From WJMB01 sp964581465 (GTDB lineage: Bacteria > RBG-13-66-14): DNA of 37,496 bases. Location of the stretch: positions 1 through 37,496 of the forward strand of contig CAZOOP010000041.1 of NCBI GenBank assembly GCA_964581465.1, given 5' to 3'. A program made the position numbers and the translations under genes. The notes under the pieces were generated by a model that had not been told where the DNA came from, did not search any database, and saw nothing but the letters and a program-made list of their open reading frames with translations. Positions 23,142 through 31,929 of this stretch are shown in pieces (position 1 is the first letter of the stretch; the number at the start of each line of letters is the position of its first letter).

Positions 23142-25778
23142 TCAACCCTCAGTCTGGCTATCCTCCTCCGGCTCCTCGGGTTCTTCTTCCGGTTGCGGCT
23201 CTGCGGCGTCGCGGAGGAAAACCTCCTCGTCGAGTTCTATGCAGGCCCAGCCTGTGACGCCGTCGGTGGTGCGCACCTCGGCCCAGTTGGCGTCGGTAGA
23301 GAGCACCTCGACGACGTCGCCGTCGTAAAGCATGCCGATCTTGGCCCCCGTCGCCGTGGAGGGGGCGTCGCGCAGGCGCAGGGCGTCGACGACGACCTCC
23401 ATCCAGCGGCGCTCCGGCTCGACCACCTCGGGTTCTCCACCGTCCAGGGCCGGTCCGTTCAATTCGCCGGCCTCGACCTCGACGGGGTTGACCGACAGGC
23501 GGTGGAAGGCGTCCTCGATGGCCCGGCGCAGCTTGTCGACGTTGCCGGAGGAGTGGCTGGTGTCCTTGGAGGAGGGATAATACAGGTCGAAGGTCTGGTC
23601 GAAGGCGGCCTTGAGGGCCGGAGCGGCCGCTGGGTCGCCCAACGAGCCCAGGGCCTCGGCGGCGGCGATGTTGACCAGCAGGTTGGGATCGGCCAGGGCG
23701 CTCTCCAGGGCTTCGCGGTCGGCGGGATCACCCCGGCGGGCCAGGTAGAGCACGGTCAGGCGGCGGGCCTGGGGCTCGGGGTGGGCCAGCAGGGTCTCGA
23801 TACGCTCGGCGCCCAGACGCTGGAAGAGAATCTCCACGGCGGCCCAGGTCTCGGTGTCTTCCCCGGGGTCGTTGGCGGCCAGATAGCCGTAGAGGGGCCA
23901 GAGGACATCTTCGCCCGGAGATTCGGGCAGGCAGCGGCAGTAGGCGATGAAGGCCTCGCGGCGCACCGCCGGGGCGGGGTCGGACTGCAGGCTGCGCGCC
24001 AGGGTGGTCAGGGCGCGCTCGTCGGCGAAGCGTCCCAAGGCGAAGGCGGCGGCGGCGCGGGTCTCCACCTCGGCGCCGCTTTCCAGCAGCTCGAGCAGGG
24101 GGTAGAGCAGGTTGGAGTCGTCCACCAGCGCGGCGGTACGGGCGGCGGCGGTCAGGCGTGTCGGGGGCGTGGCGGGATCGGCCAGCACGGCGCTGAGCAC
24201 CGGTCCGACCTCGGGGGTGGCGATGCGCCCCAGGGCTTCCAGAGCCGCAGTTGAGAGCCCCAGCTCGCCGGGGCGACTGGAGCGGGCCAGCTCGCTGAGC
24301 AGGGGGACGGCCGGGGCGTAACCCCGCAGGCCCAGGATCTCGACGACGGCCTCGGCGGCGGACCCCTCGGCATCCTCCAGGTACTCGAGCACGGCGGCGG
24401 AGAAGCCGTCGGATTTCCAGGCGCCCAGGTAGTCGATCACCGCCCGTCGGGCCTCGTTCGAGGGCGGCTCCTCGAGGAGATTCAGCCGTCTCTCCTGGCG
24501 GCGGTCCCAGTCCTCGGCCGGGAAGCGTTCCAGGTACTCGCGGGCTACGGCCCGGGCCGCCTCGCCGACGGCGCGGTGCAGCTCCGGCGGCCGGGATTCA
24601 CCGAGCAGGGCGAAGAGGGCCGCGTCGGCCTCGGCCAGGGTCTCGGCGTCGGTGCCGGACAGCACGGCGTCGTCGCCCAGCAGAGCCACGGCGGCGAAGA
24701 GAGCCGCCAGGTCCGGACTCTCCGTGCCGCGGGCCTGGTCGAGATACTCCACCGTCGGCTCGACGGCGGCGGAACCGGCCAGTTCACGCAGCAGCTCCAG
24801 CGAGGCGACCTCGTCGCCGAACGGCTCTTCTAGCAGCGCCTCGCCCAGGATATCGGCGGCGTCTTCGTTGAAGCCCAAGGCGGAAAGGGTCGCGGCGACC
24901 CGGGGCGCCAGAACGGCGTTCTCCTCCTCGTCGAGAAGATCGCTCACTGCCTCGGCGGCTTCCTCGCGGTCGGCTTCGGGCGGCAGCGCCGCCAGACCGT
25001 CCAGGGCGGCGGAGCGCAGCGCCGGGTCGTCGAGGGCCTCGATCAGGATCTCGACAGCGGCGGGATCGTCACCGTGACCCAGGGCGACGAGCGTGGCCCG
25101 GCGCACGTCGAGGTCGCCCTCGTTCTCGTAGAGCTCCAATAGTTTACTGGTGTAATCACCGGCCCGGCCAAGCTTGACCAGACCCCGGACCAATGCTTCA
25201 CGCACCACGGGAAAGGGGTCGTCGAAGCAGTGGTTCATCAGGTAGTCGGCGGCGTTGAAGGGAGTACCGTCGAGCTCGGACAGGGTTTCGACCGTTCGGG
25301 CGCGCAGCTCGTAATCATCGGTCGGGTGCAGCTCGAAGATGATCTCGGCGATCTCGACCTCGTCACCGAGACGGGCGCAACCGGCCAGGGCGGTTGCGGC
25401 GTGACGTCGGACCTGGAAATCGGCGTCGTCGCGCAGCAGCTCCAGCAACCGCGGCGCGGCGGCCTGATCGCCCAGAAGCCCCAGCAGGACCACGGCCTCG
25501 CGGCGCACCGACGGGGCGTAGTCCCCGTCGACCAGAATCAGCAGCCGGTTGAGCAGCCCCGGCGGAGCCATCTCCGGCGTCTCCTCCAAAGCCGACTCCA
25601 GTTCATCGAGGAGCGCCAGACGGGCCGGGGCGTCCTCGGCCCGGCCCAGCTCTCCGGTCAGTTCGACCAGCCGGGCGTAGTCATTGTCGGCGCCGACGGC
25701 ACTCACGACAATCATCAACAGGCAGAAAACCGCCGCCGACGACGGGAAACGCTTCACTCGCTCGTTATCGTACCGCAT
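23142..25778 (-). CDS. Secreted HEAT-repeat protein with C-terminal SH3 domain
   Basis: An 878-residue exported protein. A signal peptide (cleavage probably after VSAVGA, residue 30) precedes a long alpha-solenoid of HEAT or PBS-lyase-type repeats (about 60-760), for example VRREAVVLLGLLGD, VRRHAATALAGCARLG, TRAAAAFALGRFADERAL and LVNIAAAEALGSLGDPAAAP. A bacterial SH3 domain follows (about 789-855: VVVDALRLRDAPS, DGDVVEVLS, WAEVRTTDGVTGWACIEL), which in other proteins binds cell wall or peptides. A Glu/Pro-rich tail ends the protein. It is likely a scaffold in the periplasm or at the surface. GGAGGG precedes the ATG. The larger PD40/DUF3160 gene lies 168 bases upstream on the same strand, so the two are probably cotranscribed. 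Confidence 0.85.
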   Translation of the reverse strand: MRYDNERVKRFPSSAAVFCLLMIVVSAVGADNDYARLVELTGELGRAEDAPARLALLDELESALEETPEMAPPGLLNRLLILVDGDYAPSVRREAVVLLGLLGDQAAAPRLLELLRDDADFQVRRHAATALAGCARLGDEVEIAEIIFELHPTDDYELRARTVETLSELDGTPFNAADYLMNHCFDDPFPVVREALVRGLVKLGRAGDYTSKLLELYENEGDLDVRRATLVALGHGDDPAAVEILIEALDDPALRSAALDGLAALPPEADREEAAEAVSDLLDEEENAVLAPRVAATLSALGFNEDAADILGEALLEEPFGDEVASLELLRELAGSAAVEPTVEYLDQARGTESPDLAALFAAVALLGDDAVLSGTDAETLAEADAALFALLGESRPPELHRAVGEAARAVAREYLERFPAEDWDRRQERRLNLLEEPPSNEARRAVIDYLGAWKSDGFSAAVLEYLEDAEGSAAEAVVEILGLRGYAPAVPLLSELARSSRPGELGLSTAALEALGRIATPEVGPVLSAVLADPATPPTRLTAAARTAALVDDSNLLYPLLELLESGAEVETRAAAAFALGRFADERALTTLARSLQSDPAPAVRREAFIAYCRCLPESPGEDVLWPLYGYLAANDPGEDTETWAAVEILFQRLGAERIETLLAHPEPQARRLTVLYLARRGDPADREALESALADPNLLVNIAAAEALGSLGDPAAAPALKAAFDQTFDLYYPSSKDTSHSSGNVDKLRRAIEDAFHRLSVNPVEVEAGELNGPALDGGEPEVVEPERRWMEVVVDALRLRDAPSTATGAKIGMLYDGDVVEVLSTDANWAEVRTTDGVTGWACIELDEEVFLRDAAEPQPEEEPEEPEEDSQTEG

Positions 25779-25946
25779 GCGTCATCCCTCCAGTTGAGGG
25801 TGCTTGTTTAGCCGAGGGGATCCTTGCTCCGCCGGTCGCGCCGGCGTCTTCTCCGCGTCGAAACGCCGATCGACCGGACCGGCATACAGGTCGGTCGGCG
25901 GGATCGGAAGCGGCCCGACGGCCGTCGGTGTTCGGGCGCCGTCCGC

Positions 25947-28900
25947 TCAGCGGGTCAGCGGCGAGAGCGCGCCGGTCCAGGCCGGGCGCGGCGGGTAGGT
26001 CGTTTCCAGCTCGGTCAGCCATTCGCGGCGACCCAGCGGGGTCAGACCGCTGCGCTCGAAGTAGCCCCAGGCGGCGCCGACGACCAGCAGGCGTCCTCCG
26101 GCGGGGTCGTCGACCAGCAGCAGCACCTCTTCGGGATTACCCACGGCGGCGTTGAGGTAGACCGGACCCTCGGCGGATTCGCCCAGGTAGAAGGCGGCGC
26201 TGCGGGCGCAACCGCTGCGAGTCTCCAGGCCCGGCGCGCCGTCGAGGCAGTCCTCGGTCAGTTCGGCAAGCAGCTTGCCGAAGCCCAGCAGGAAGCGGTG
26301 ATCCTCCTCACTGAAGGAGATCTCGGCGGTCTGCTGCCGGGCCAGCACACCGAGGCGTTCCAGCAGGGCTGAGAAGTCGCGCTGGACGTCGAGGACGCGC
26401 ACGCCGCTGGGCACGGCGGGCACGGTCGGGGCGGCCATCAGCTCCTCGACCGTGGCCTCATCGTCGGCGGCGTAGGGGTCATCGTAGCCGTAGGTTGTCG
26501 GCGCCGTCGCCTGGGCGACGAACTCGGGAAAGAGTCCGGCGTCATGGAGCAGGTCGTAGTGGTCGACGACCAGGTCGGCCAGCCGCTCGAAGAGCTCGGG
26601 CCGGGGCTCGAGGTGGACGAAGGGCAGGCCGAGATCGGGAATCTCGCCCTGGGCCGGTGGGCGCGCCGGGATGTCGAGGCCGCCGCCAACGCCCACGCTC
26701 GGAGCGCTGCGGACCGTCAGCAGGCCGCAGTAGACCTGGGCCGCCCGCAGTCCCAGGGCCTCGAGGTGGTTCTCGTCGGGCTCCAGGCCCTCGGGAAGCT
26801 CGGGGTCGGCCAGGAAGGGTCGCACCGCCCGCATCAACCGCCAGAAGAGGCCGTCGTCGTTGCGGCGCAACTCTACGGAGACGGCGTCCAGAGCGGCCTC
26901 GTAACCGCTGTAACCGGATTCGCCCTGGATCTCGAGCTGGCGGCGGGCGGCGTCGCCACCGTTGGCCGCGGCGATGTCCAGCAGCTTGGCCCGACGACCG
27001 AAGCCGCCCTCGCCCGATGGCAGGCCGGACAGCGAGGCCAGGTAATCCTCCAGGGGCCAGCCGCGTTCGGCGAACAGGGCGAAGGTCGGCGCCTCCTCAG
27101 CTTCCGTGGGGTCGACGCCGCCGATCTGGGACTGCAGCTCCTCACAGCCGGCGATGAAGCGCTCCAGACCTTCGGGATCGGCCAGTTCGCTCAGGGTGAC
27201 GTCGGCGCCGTAGGCCCGGCGCAGCAGGTCGTCCAGGGTGTCGATGTCGAAGTCGTCGGCGGTGCCGTAGTGGAACTCGAAGAAGCCGTCGAGGTGGTTC
27301 CAGAGCTCCCGGGCTTCTCCCGAGGAAAGCAGGTGGGTCAATAGGGCCGCCTCGAGGGCGCGGTCGGGATCGGTCAGGTCGAACTTGTAGCGGCTGGCCC
27401 AGTTGTAGGCACGATGGAAGTCGGCCGCCAGGGGATCTTCGAGGTGACGGGCCTCGGGGACGAAGAGTTCGGCGGGTGTCGCGGCGCCGTCGCGGGTCAG
27501 CACCGGTACCTGACCGGTGCCGCGCCGCACGATGGCCGCCGAGGCGTGGGCGTCGGGGTTGGGGATCTCGGGCCTTACCTGATTGGGCGGCACCAGCAGC
27601 TCGCCGCCGGTCTGCAGGTAGGTGCGCAGAAAGCGCAGGGACTCGATGAGCCGGTTGAAGGACTCCTCGTTTGCAACAGTCTCGACGAGTTGGGATCCCG
27701 GCGAGGCCAGGGCGTAGTCGCGGGCCTCCTCGAGGCGGTGGATGGCCCGGGCCGCCTCCTCGGAGAGGGTGTAGTAGAAGGAGTCCAGGGCCGGACGCAC
27801 GGTCTGGGTTTCGCAGGCCCGGGTGACGAAGTCGAAGTAGTAGTCGGTGAGCTCCAGGACGGCGTCGGCGGTGATGTAGGTCGGCCGGTGATAAGACGCC
27901 GGGAACAAGACCTCGCCCGGGTACTCGGCCAGGTAGAGGTCGCTGAACAGGGCGTGGCGCCGGCCGGGGTAGACCAGGCCGTGGAGCTCCAGGTTGTCCA
28001 AGGCGGCCGTGCTCAGCCCGGCGTACTGCCAGAGGTTCTTCACGTCGGCCAGGGGCAGGGGCAGGGCCTGGTAAAAGATCTTGCGCCGACCCTCGTGAAG
28101 ATCGGTGAAGTAGAATCCGGCGGCGTCGGGAGCCCAGGCCAGCTCGCCGGGCTCGGTGAGCTGATTGAGCTTGAGCAGGCGGTTGCGCGCGGCGTCGTAG
28201 TAGTAGACGCGGTACTGGCCGTTGACACCACCGATGAACAGGACCCCGGTCAGGTTGGGGGCCGGTTGGGGAGCCAGACCGTAGAAGCCCTCCAGCTCGA
28301 GGATGCCCTCCAACCCTGCGGAGACGATGGCCGTGCCCTCCTCGACGGGAGCCTGGCCAAGGTAGCCCAGGCCGTGGGGAGCCCAGCGGGCGTGCTCGAC
28401 ACCCTCGGGCAATTCGACGGGGCGGCGGTCGGTCCCGCCGTCGCGCACCGTGAAGGCGCCCTTCTCCGAGGTGTAGAGCAGGCGGTGGTAGGCCCGATCA
28501 GTGCGGAAGCGGATGGGGCTCCAGCGCGGCTCGCGTTCGTCGCCGACGTCCACCGTCAACCGTTTGGGGTCGGCCCCGGTGGCCTCGATAACCCAGATGT
28601 CGAAGTCCCGCCCGGCGCGGTCGCTGGCGAAAGCGACCAGCGAGCTGTCCGGCGAGTAGTGGGGCTCGGTGTCGGTGGAGGTGTCGTGGGTGAGCTGAAC
28701 CAGATCGCCGCCGTTGACGGCCACGCTGTAGATGTCCAGGTTGCCGGAGCGGTCGCTGGCGAAGGCCAGGCGGGTTCCATCGGGGGAGGGGGCCGGGGCG
28801 TAATCGTCGCCCTCGCCCGTGGTGAGCTGGATCGCGGCGGGCAGCTCGACCTCGGCGACCTCGACACCCTCGGGGATCAGGGTACCGGCCTCGCCTCCGC

Positions 28901-29030
28901 CGGAGAACAGCAGGATGCCGCCTACGACCAAGCCGCCGAGGACAATGATCAGCAAGACGGGATAGAGGATTTTCAGCGCCGTGGAGCGCGCGCGGTACCA
29001 TTCGCCTAAACGTGAGAAGAGACCGGGCAT
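25947..29030 (-). CDS. Membrane-anchored PD40-repeat protein with DUF3160 domain
   Basis: A 1027-residue protein with a short cytoplasmic N-terminus, one membrane span (about 20-43) and a large external part. At least two clear PD40 blades are seen (PSPDGTRLAFASDRSGNLDIY at about 81 in part, and YSPDSSLVAFASDRAG at about 125), with more degenerate ones to about residue 330, giving a TolB-like propeller. From about 370 to the end it matches DUF3160 in my reading: YITADAVLELTDYYFDFV, then AALLTHLLSSGEARELWNHL and DGFFEFHYGTADDFDI. The DUF3160 function is unknown. A weak AAGGTAG site precedes the ATG. The HEAT-repeat gene follows at 168 bases. A promoter is found about 80 bases upstream. Confidence 0.82.
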   Translation of the reverse strand: MPGLFSRLGEWYRARSTALKILYPVLLIIVLGGLVVGGILLFSGGGEAGTLIPEGVEVAEVELPAAIQLTTGEGDDYAPAPSPDGTRLAFASDRSGNLDIYSVAVNGGDLVQLTHDTSTDTEPHYSPDSSLVAFASDRAGRDFDIWVIEATGADPKRLTVDVGDEREPRWSPIRFRTDRAYHRLLYTSEKGAFTVRDGGTDRRPVELPEGVEHARWAPHGLGYLGQAPVEEGTAIVSAGLEGILELEGFYGLAPQPAPNLTGVLFIGGVNGQYRVYYYDAARNRLLKLNQLTEPGELAWAPDAAGFYFTDLHEGRRKIFYQALPLPLADVKNLWQYAGLSTAALDNLELHGLVYPGRRHALFSDLYLAEYPGEVLFPASYHRPTYITADAVLELTDYYFDFVTRACETQTVRPALDSFYYTLSEEAARAIHRLEEARDYALASPGSQLVETVANEESFNRLIESLRFLRTYLQTGGELLVPPNQVRPEIPNPDAHASAAIVRRGTGQVPVLTRDGAATPAELFVPEARHLEDPLAADFHRAYNWASRYKFDLTDPDRALEAALLTHLLSSGEARELWNHLDGFFEFHYGTADDFDIDTLDDLLRRAYGADVTLSELADPEGLERFIAGCEELQSQIGGVDPTEAEEAPTFALFAERGWPLEDYLASLSGLPSGEGGFGRRAKLLDIAAANGGDAARRQLEIQGESGYSGYEAALDAVSVELRRNDDGLFWRLMRAVRPFLADPELPEGLEPDENHLEALGLRAAQVYCGLLTVRSAPSVGVGGGLDIPARPPAQGEIPDLGLPFVHLEPRPELFERLADLVVDHYDLLHDAGLFPEFVAQATAPTTYGYDDPYAADDEATVEELMAAPTVPAVPSGVRVLDVQRDFSALLERLGVLARQQTAEISFSEEDHRFLLGFGKLLAELTEDCLDGAPGLETRSGCARSAAFYLGESAEGPVYLNAAVGNPEEVLLLVDDPAGGRLLVVGAAWGYFERSGLTPLGRREWLTELETTYPPRPAWTGALSPLTR

Positions 29031-29106
29031 CGTTTGTCTACCTTGTTCGGTTTTTCTTGAATCGAGTTGGGTTGTCTGGAAATGGGTGTTCGCCTCAAGC
29101 CGTCCA

Positions 29107-29136
29107 ATCCTACCCGTGCCGTCGGTTGTGTGTCAA
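29107..29136 (-). promoter_or_regulatory. Promoter of the DUF3160/HEAT-repeat genes
   Basis: On the minus strand TTGACA (29136-29131) and TAGGAT (29112-29107) are 18 bases apart, leaving a leader of about 70 bases to the ATG at 29030. Confidence 0.6.
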
Positions 29137-29157
29137 CGGTGGCGACGGGGCTGCGGA

Positions 29158-29186
29158 TTGCTAATGCAACAATGTTGCGTTATAAT
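29158..29186 (+). promoter_or_regulatory. Promoter with overlapping palindrome, towards the zinc locus
   Basis: TTGCTA (29158-29163), a 17-base spacer and a perfect TATAAT (29181-29186). The spacer holds the palindrome AATGCAAC-AAT-GTTGCGTT (29163-29181; seven of eight arm pairs match), 19 bases long, the size of Fur-family operators. Because a Fur/Zur-like gene and znuACB lie downstream on the same strand, I infer a zinc-responsive operator. It is not a perfect match to a Zur box I know. Confidence 0.6.
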
Positions 29187-29226
29187 CACCGGGTCAGCTT
29201 CCAGCCCGCCTTCGTTAGAAACAACG

Positions 29227-29560
29227 AGGCATCAAAGAGCATGTAAGGAACATGTTCGGTCCAAGTCAGGCTGATTGGGAGCGACATGCCTGGTTATATC
29301 TCACCATTCGGGTATGCTCGCGTTTTTACAGATACACTTAGCATTCCCTTACTACTTGTTTTTACGACATTTAGGAGTCAGAGGCGATCTCCTGTCAAAG
29401 CTTATGCAAGTCCGTTGATATCTGGATTCGCCAAGGATCAGGCCCGTGTTAGTTGACACTTTATGACAGCCCGTTTTGTGACAGGTATTGTAAGAATATC
29501 ACACCTATTATCAACAGTATACAATCACAATCAGGTCCGGATAGGGTATACGATCCCAAC
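29227..29560 (+). repeat. Dispersed repeat R2, copy C
   Basis: This matches 15753-16078 at both ends (GGAACATGTTCGGTCCAAGT; TTCGCCAAGGATCAGGCCCG to GGATAGGGTATACGAT) with a more diverged middle. Near the left it carries an 11-base insertion relative to the other copies, and the palindrome GAACATGTTC is at 29248-29257. It begins about 35 bases after the predicted transcription start of the zinc-locus promoter, so it would form the first part of that leader. Confidence 0.8.
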
Positions 29561-29907
29561 ATCGAAAAAGCGGACCAGGCGGCCGCCTGGGTCGTGATCG
29601 ATCGCGGCGGGATTAGCCTTCCTCCGGACTATATCACTGCGATCGTGGATGCCGAACAGCCGGGCGGCGCTGCGCCCGAAATCACTACAGTTGCGGAATG
29701 GCGACGGAAAGAAGCGGTTATCCCGCCGAACGCCGACGGCCCAATCGGCGGTTGTCCGCCGAATGGACCGCCAACTCACCGGCATGCGCACAACCGTAAC
29801 CGTCTGTGAACGACGGAGGCTTATCCCTGCTCAGTAACGAACAAGAAACACAGCTCGAGATTCCAGGGGTCGAACTACCATACGTTTCATCACAGAAAGG
29901 TTCTCCG
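29561..29907. other. Remainder of the zinc-locus leader, no gene supported
   Basis: It contains a perfect 16-base palindrome, CCAGGCGGCCGCCTGG (29575-29590). A frame of about 118 codons is open across 29453-29809, but it starts inside the repeat and has no ribosome-binding site, so I do not call it. Confidence 0.45.
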
Positions 29908-30255
29908 ATGAGCGGTGATTCATCCAGCCAACAGCGCCACGTGCCGCAGGCATCGACCCATTCAGAGCCGACGAGCGACCATCATCATCAGCGTCACCAC
30001 TCCAAAGCCTCGGGCTTCTGGCCCAGGTTGTGGCGGTTCCTCGGTTTCTGGATGGGTATCAGCGGCCTCTACGCCTCGTCCACCGTTTGCCCCTGCTGCG
30101 GTCAGGTCGGTTGTCCGGTGGGCCTCGCCGCGGCCGGGGTCCTCGGCGGAGGACTGGCCTTCATCCTGACCTACGCCCGGCGTATCTGGAACCGGATCAG
30201 GGATAGACTCTTCAAACGAGGCGACCAAGCTGAAACCACCAGTCCGCCCAAATGA
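29908..30255 (+). CDS. Small His/Cys-rich membrane protein, unknown
   Basis: A 115-residue protein not recognised as any known family. The N-terminal 35 residues are hydrophilic with seven His (DHHHQRHH at 24-31). A hydrophobic segment (about 42-60) is followed by a tight Cys cluster C61-x-C63-C64-xxxx-C69 (VCPCCGQVGC), then a second span (about 70-89) and a basic tail. His-rich ends and Cys knots of this kind often bind Zn, Cu or Ni. The ATG at 29908 has GAAAGG eight bases upstream. Its TGA overlaps the ATG of the regulator gene (ATGA), so the two are coupled and precede the zinc transporter genes. I infer a role in metal sensing, storage or transport. Confidence 0.72.
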   Translation: MSGDSSSQQRHVPQASTHSEPTSDHHHQRHHSKASGFWPRLWRFLGFWMGISGLYASSTVCPCCGQVGCPVGLAAAGVLGGGLAFILTYARRIWNRIRDRLFKRGDQAETTSPPK

Positions 30256-30662
30256 CAACCGAGCAGCGCCTCAGCCGGGAGCTTCACCGCGGCGGCCTGC
30301 GCAGCACCCGCCTGCGCCGGGGTCTGCTGCGTCTGGTCGAGGCCGCGCCGCGTCCTCTCTCCCGACGCGAACTGCTGGAGAATCTCGACCCGCCGCCCGA
30401 CCGCGTCACCCTCTACCGCGCCCTGCGCGACCTGAACGCGACGGGGCTGCTCGAGACCATCACCACACCGGAGGGGACCCGTTACGGGCGCAGCAGACAC
30501 CCCCACGCCCACTTCAACTGCACCGTCTGCGGCCGGGTCGTCTGCCTGCCCGGTGTCCAACCACCACCGGTGGACGCCCCGGCGGGTTTCCAGCTCGAAC
30601 GGGTCGAGCTCAACCTGCACGGCGTCTGCCCCGGTTGCGCTTACAACGAAGACGATCGCTGA
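30252..30662 (+). CDS. zur: Fur-family metalloregulator, probably Zur
   Basis: A 136-residue Fur-superfamily repressor. The winged helix occupies about 15-82 (LSRRELLENL; PPDRVTLYRALRDLNATGLLETI is the recognition region). The dimerisation part has HPHAHFNCTVCGRVVCL, where the two His and the Cys90/Cys93 pair stand, and a second CxxC, Cys126/Cys129, in GVCPGC, which together hold the structural zinc. Position beside znuA, znuC and znuB favours Zur over Fur, PerR or Mur, but the sensing ligands alone do not prove it. It overlaps the previous gene by four bases. A nested hairpin begins at its stop codon and separates it from znuA. Confidence 0.88.
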   Translation: MTTEQRLSRELHRGGLRSTRLRRGLLRLVEAAPRPLSRRELLENLDPPPDRVTLYRALRDLNATGLLETITTPEGTRYGRSRHPHAHFNCTVCGRVVCLPGVQPPPVDAPAGFQLERVELNLHGVCPGCAYNEDDR

Positions 30663-30839
30663 GTCTTTTTGGCTTCCCGGATTGCACACCCGCCGCCCCG
30701 CCGGCGTTGGCACATTTCTTGCAGCTGAGCGGGGGAGCGTTTCGGACGGAAGCGCCGGCGACTCCGCAAGAAATGTGCCAACGCCTCAGTGGACCGTCGA
30801 TCCGGTGTGGAGCCAGCGAAAGAATAGCCAAAAAGACTC
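30661..30839. repeat. Nested inverted repeat, hairpin family copy III
   Basis: The inner arms are GGCGTTGGCACATTTCTTGC (30703-30722) and the exact complement (30766-30785). The outer arms are GAGTCTTTTTGGCT (30661-30674) and the exact complement (30826-30839), the first overlapping the regulator stop codon. Compared with copy I, inner arm position 12 is A instead of G and the other arm changes to match. The outer arms share position and length, but not sequence, with those of copy I. It lies inside the zinc locus, before znuA. Confidence 0.92.
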
Positions 30840-30887
30840 AGCGGGGGGGTCTGGAAAACCAATCTCCAAGTCACGGGAGGATAGGCG

Positions 30888-31928
30888 ATGACCAAGCGAT
30901 TGAAAACCCTGCTGATTGCGCTGTCACTGGTCGGCTCGTTACTGACCGGCTGCGGCGAAGAAGCTCGAGAGGGACCGACAGACGATGAGTCCGCGGCCGA
31001 AAGCCAGCTCGACGAAGAGCAGATCGAGGTGACGGCCAGCTTCCTGCCGGTCTACCAGTTGACGCTGGAGGTCGCCGAGGGCGCCGAGGGACTCGAGCTG
31101 GACTGGATCATCGATCCGGCGGCGGGCGATCCCCACAACTACCAGTTGCGACCCGAGGACCGGGCCAAGCTGGAACGCGCCGACGCGGTGGTGATCAACG
31201 GCCTCGGCTTGGAGAGCTTTTTGCGTGGGGTTCTGGATGAGCTCGAGGGGGAGAAGCCGATAATCGTCGCCACGGCGGGGATCGAGCCGCTGCCCGCCCG
31301 GGATGATGGGCACGGCGGCCATCACGGCGCGGGACACGAAGACGATCATGAAGCCGGGCACGACGAGGGTCATGAAGAGGAGCAGGACGAGGGGCATCAC
31401 GAACAGCACGGTGAATACAACCCCCACGTCTGGACCTCGCCGCTCCAGGCGGCGCGGATGGCCGAGACCATCGCCGAGTCCCTTGGCGAGCTGCTGCCCG
31501 ACCAGCAGGAGCTCTTCGCGGAGAACGCCGCAGCGCTGGCCGAAGAGCTGCGCGCGATCCACGAGGAACTCGTCGCCGTCGTCGAGGCGGCGGAGAACAA
31601 CCGCGTCGTCGTCAACCACGACGCCTTCCCCTACCTGGCTCGGGATGTTGGGCTGGAGATCGTCGGGCTGCTCAACGCCAACCCCGGCGCGCCGCTGTCT
31701 GCGGGGGAGCTGGCCGAACTGGCCCGGGAGGTGGAGTTGAACGCCGCGGCGGCGATCTTCGTCGAGCCCCAGTACCCCGACGACGCCGGGCGGACCCTGG
31801 CCGAGATGACCGGGCTGCCCGTCCACACCCTGGATCCCGGAGCGACGGGCGAGGCCCGGCTGGGCTGGTTCGTCGAGCTTCAGCGCGAGAACCTGGCCGC
31901 CCTACGGGCGGCGCTTCTGGGAGAATGA
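30888..31928 (+). CDS. znuA: Zinc ABC transporter substrate-binding lipoprotein
   Basis: A 346-residue cluster A-I metal-binding protein that captures Zn(II) outside the cytoplasmic membrane and passes it to ZnuB. Lipobox LLTGC (Cys22) replaces the simple signal peptide found in many ZnuA. Metal ligands are His83 (DPHNYQL), His180 (NPHVW), His244 (VNHDAF) and an acidic residue near 293 (VEPQYPDD). A His/Glu/Asp-rich loop at about 141-174 (GHGGHHGAGH, then further His) is typical of zinc-specific rather than manganese-specific members. GGGAGGA lies seven bases before the ATG. znuC starts one base after the stop. Confidence 0.95.
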   Translation: MTKRLKTLLIALSLVGSLLTGCGEEAREGPTDDESAAESQLDEEQIEVTASFLPVYQLTLEVAEGAEGLELDWIIDPAAGDPHNYQLRPEDRAKLERADAVVINGLGLESFLRGVLDELEGEKPIIVATAGIEPLPARDDGHGGHHGAGHEDDHEAGHDEGHEEEQDEGHHEQHGEYNPHVWTSPLQAARMAETIAESLGELLPDQQELFAENAAALAEELRAIHEELVAVVEAAENNRVVVNHDAFPYLARDVGLEIVGLLNANPGAPLSAGELAELAREVELNAAAAIFVEPQYPDDAGRTLAEMTGLPVHTLDPGATGEARLGWFVELQRENLAALRAALLGE

Positions 31929-31929
31929 C

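Noticed and set aside
29453..29809. 118-codon frame in the zinc-locus leader
   Set aside because: It begins inside repeat R2, has no ribosome-binding site, and its composition is unlike the neighbouring genes.
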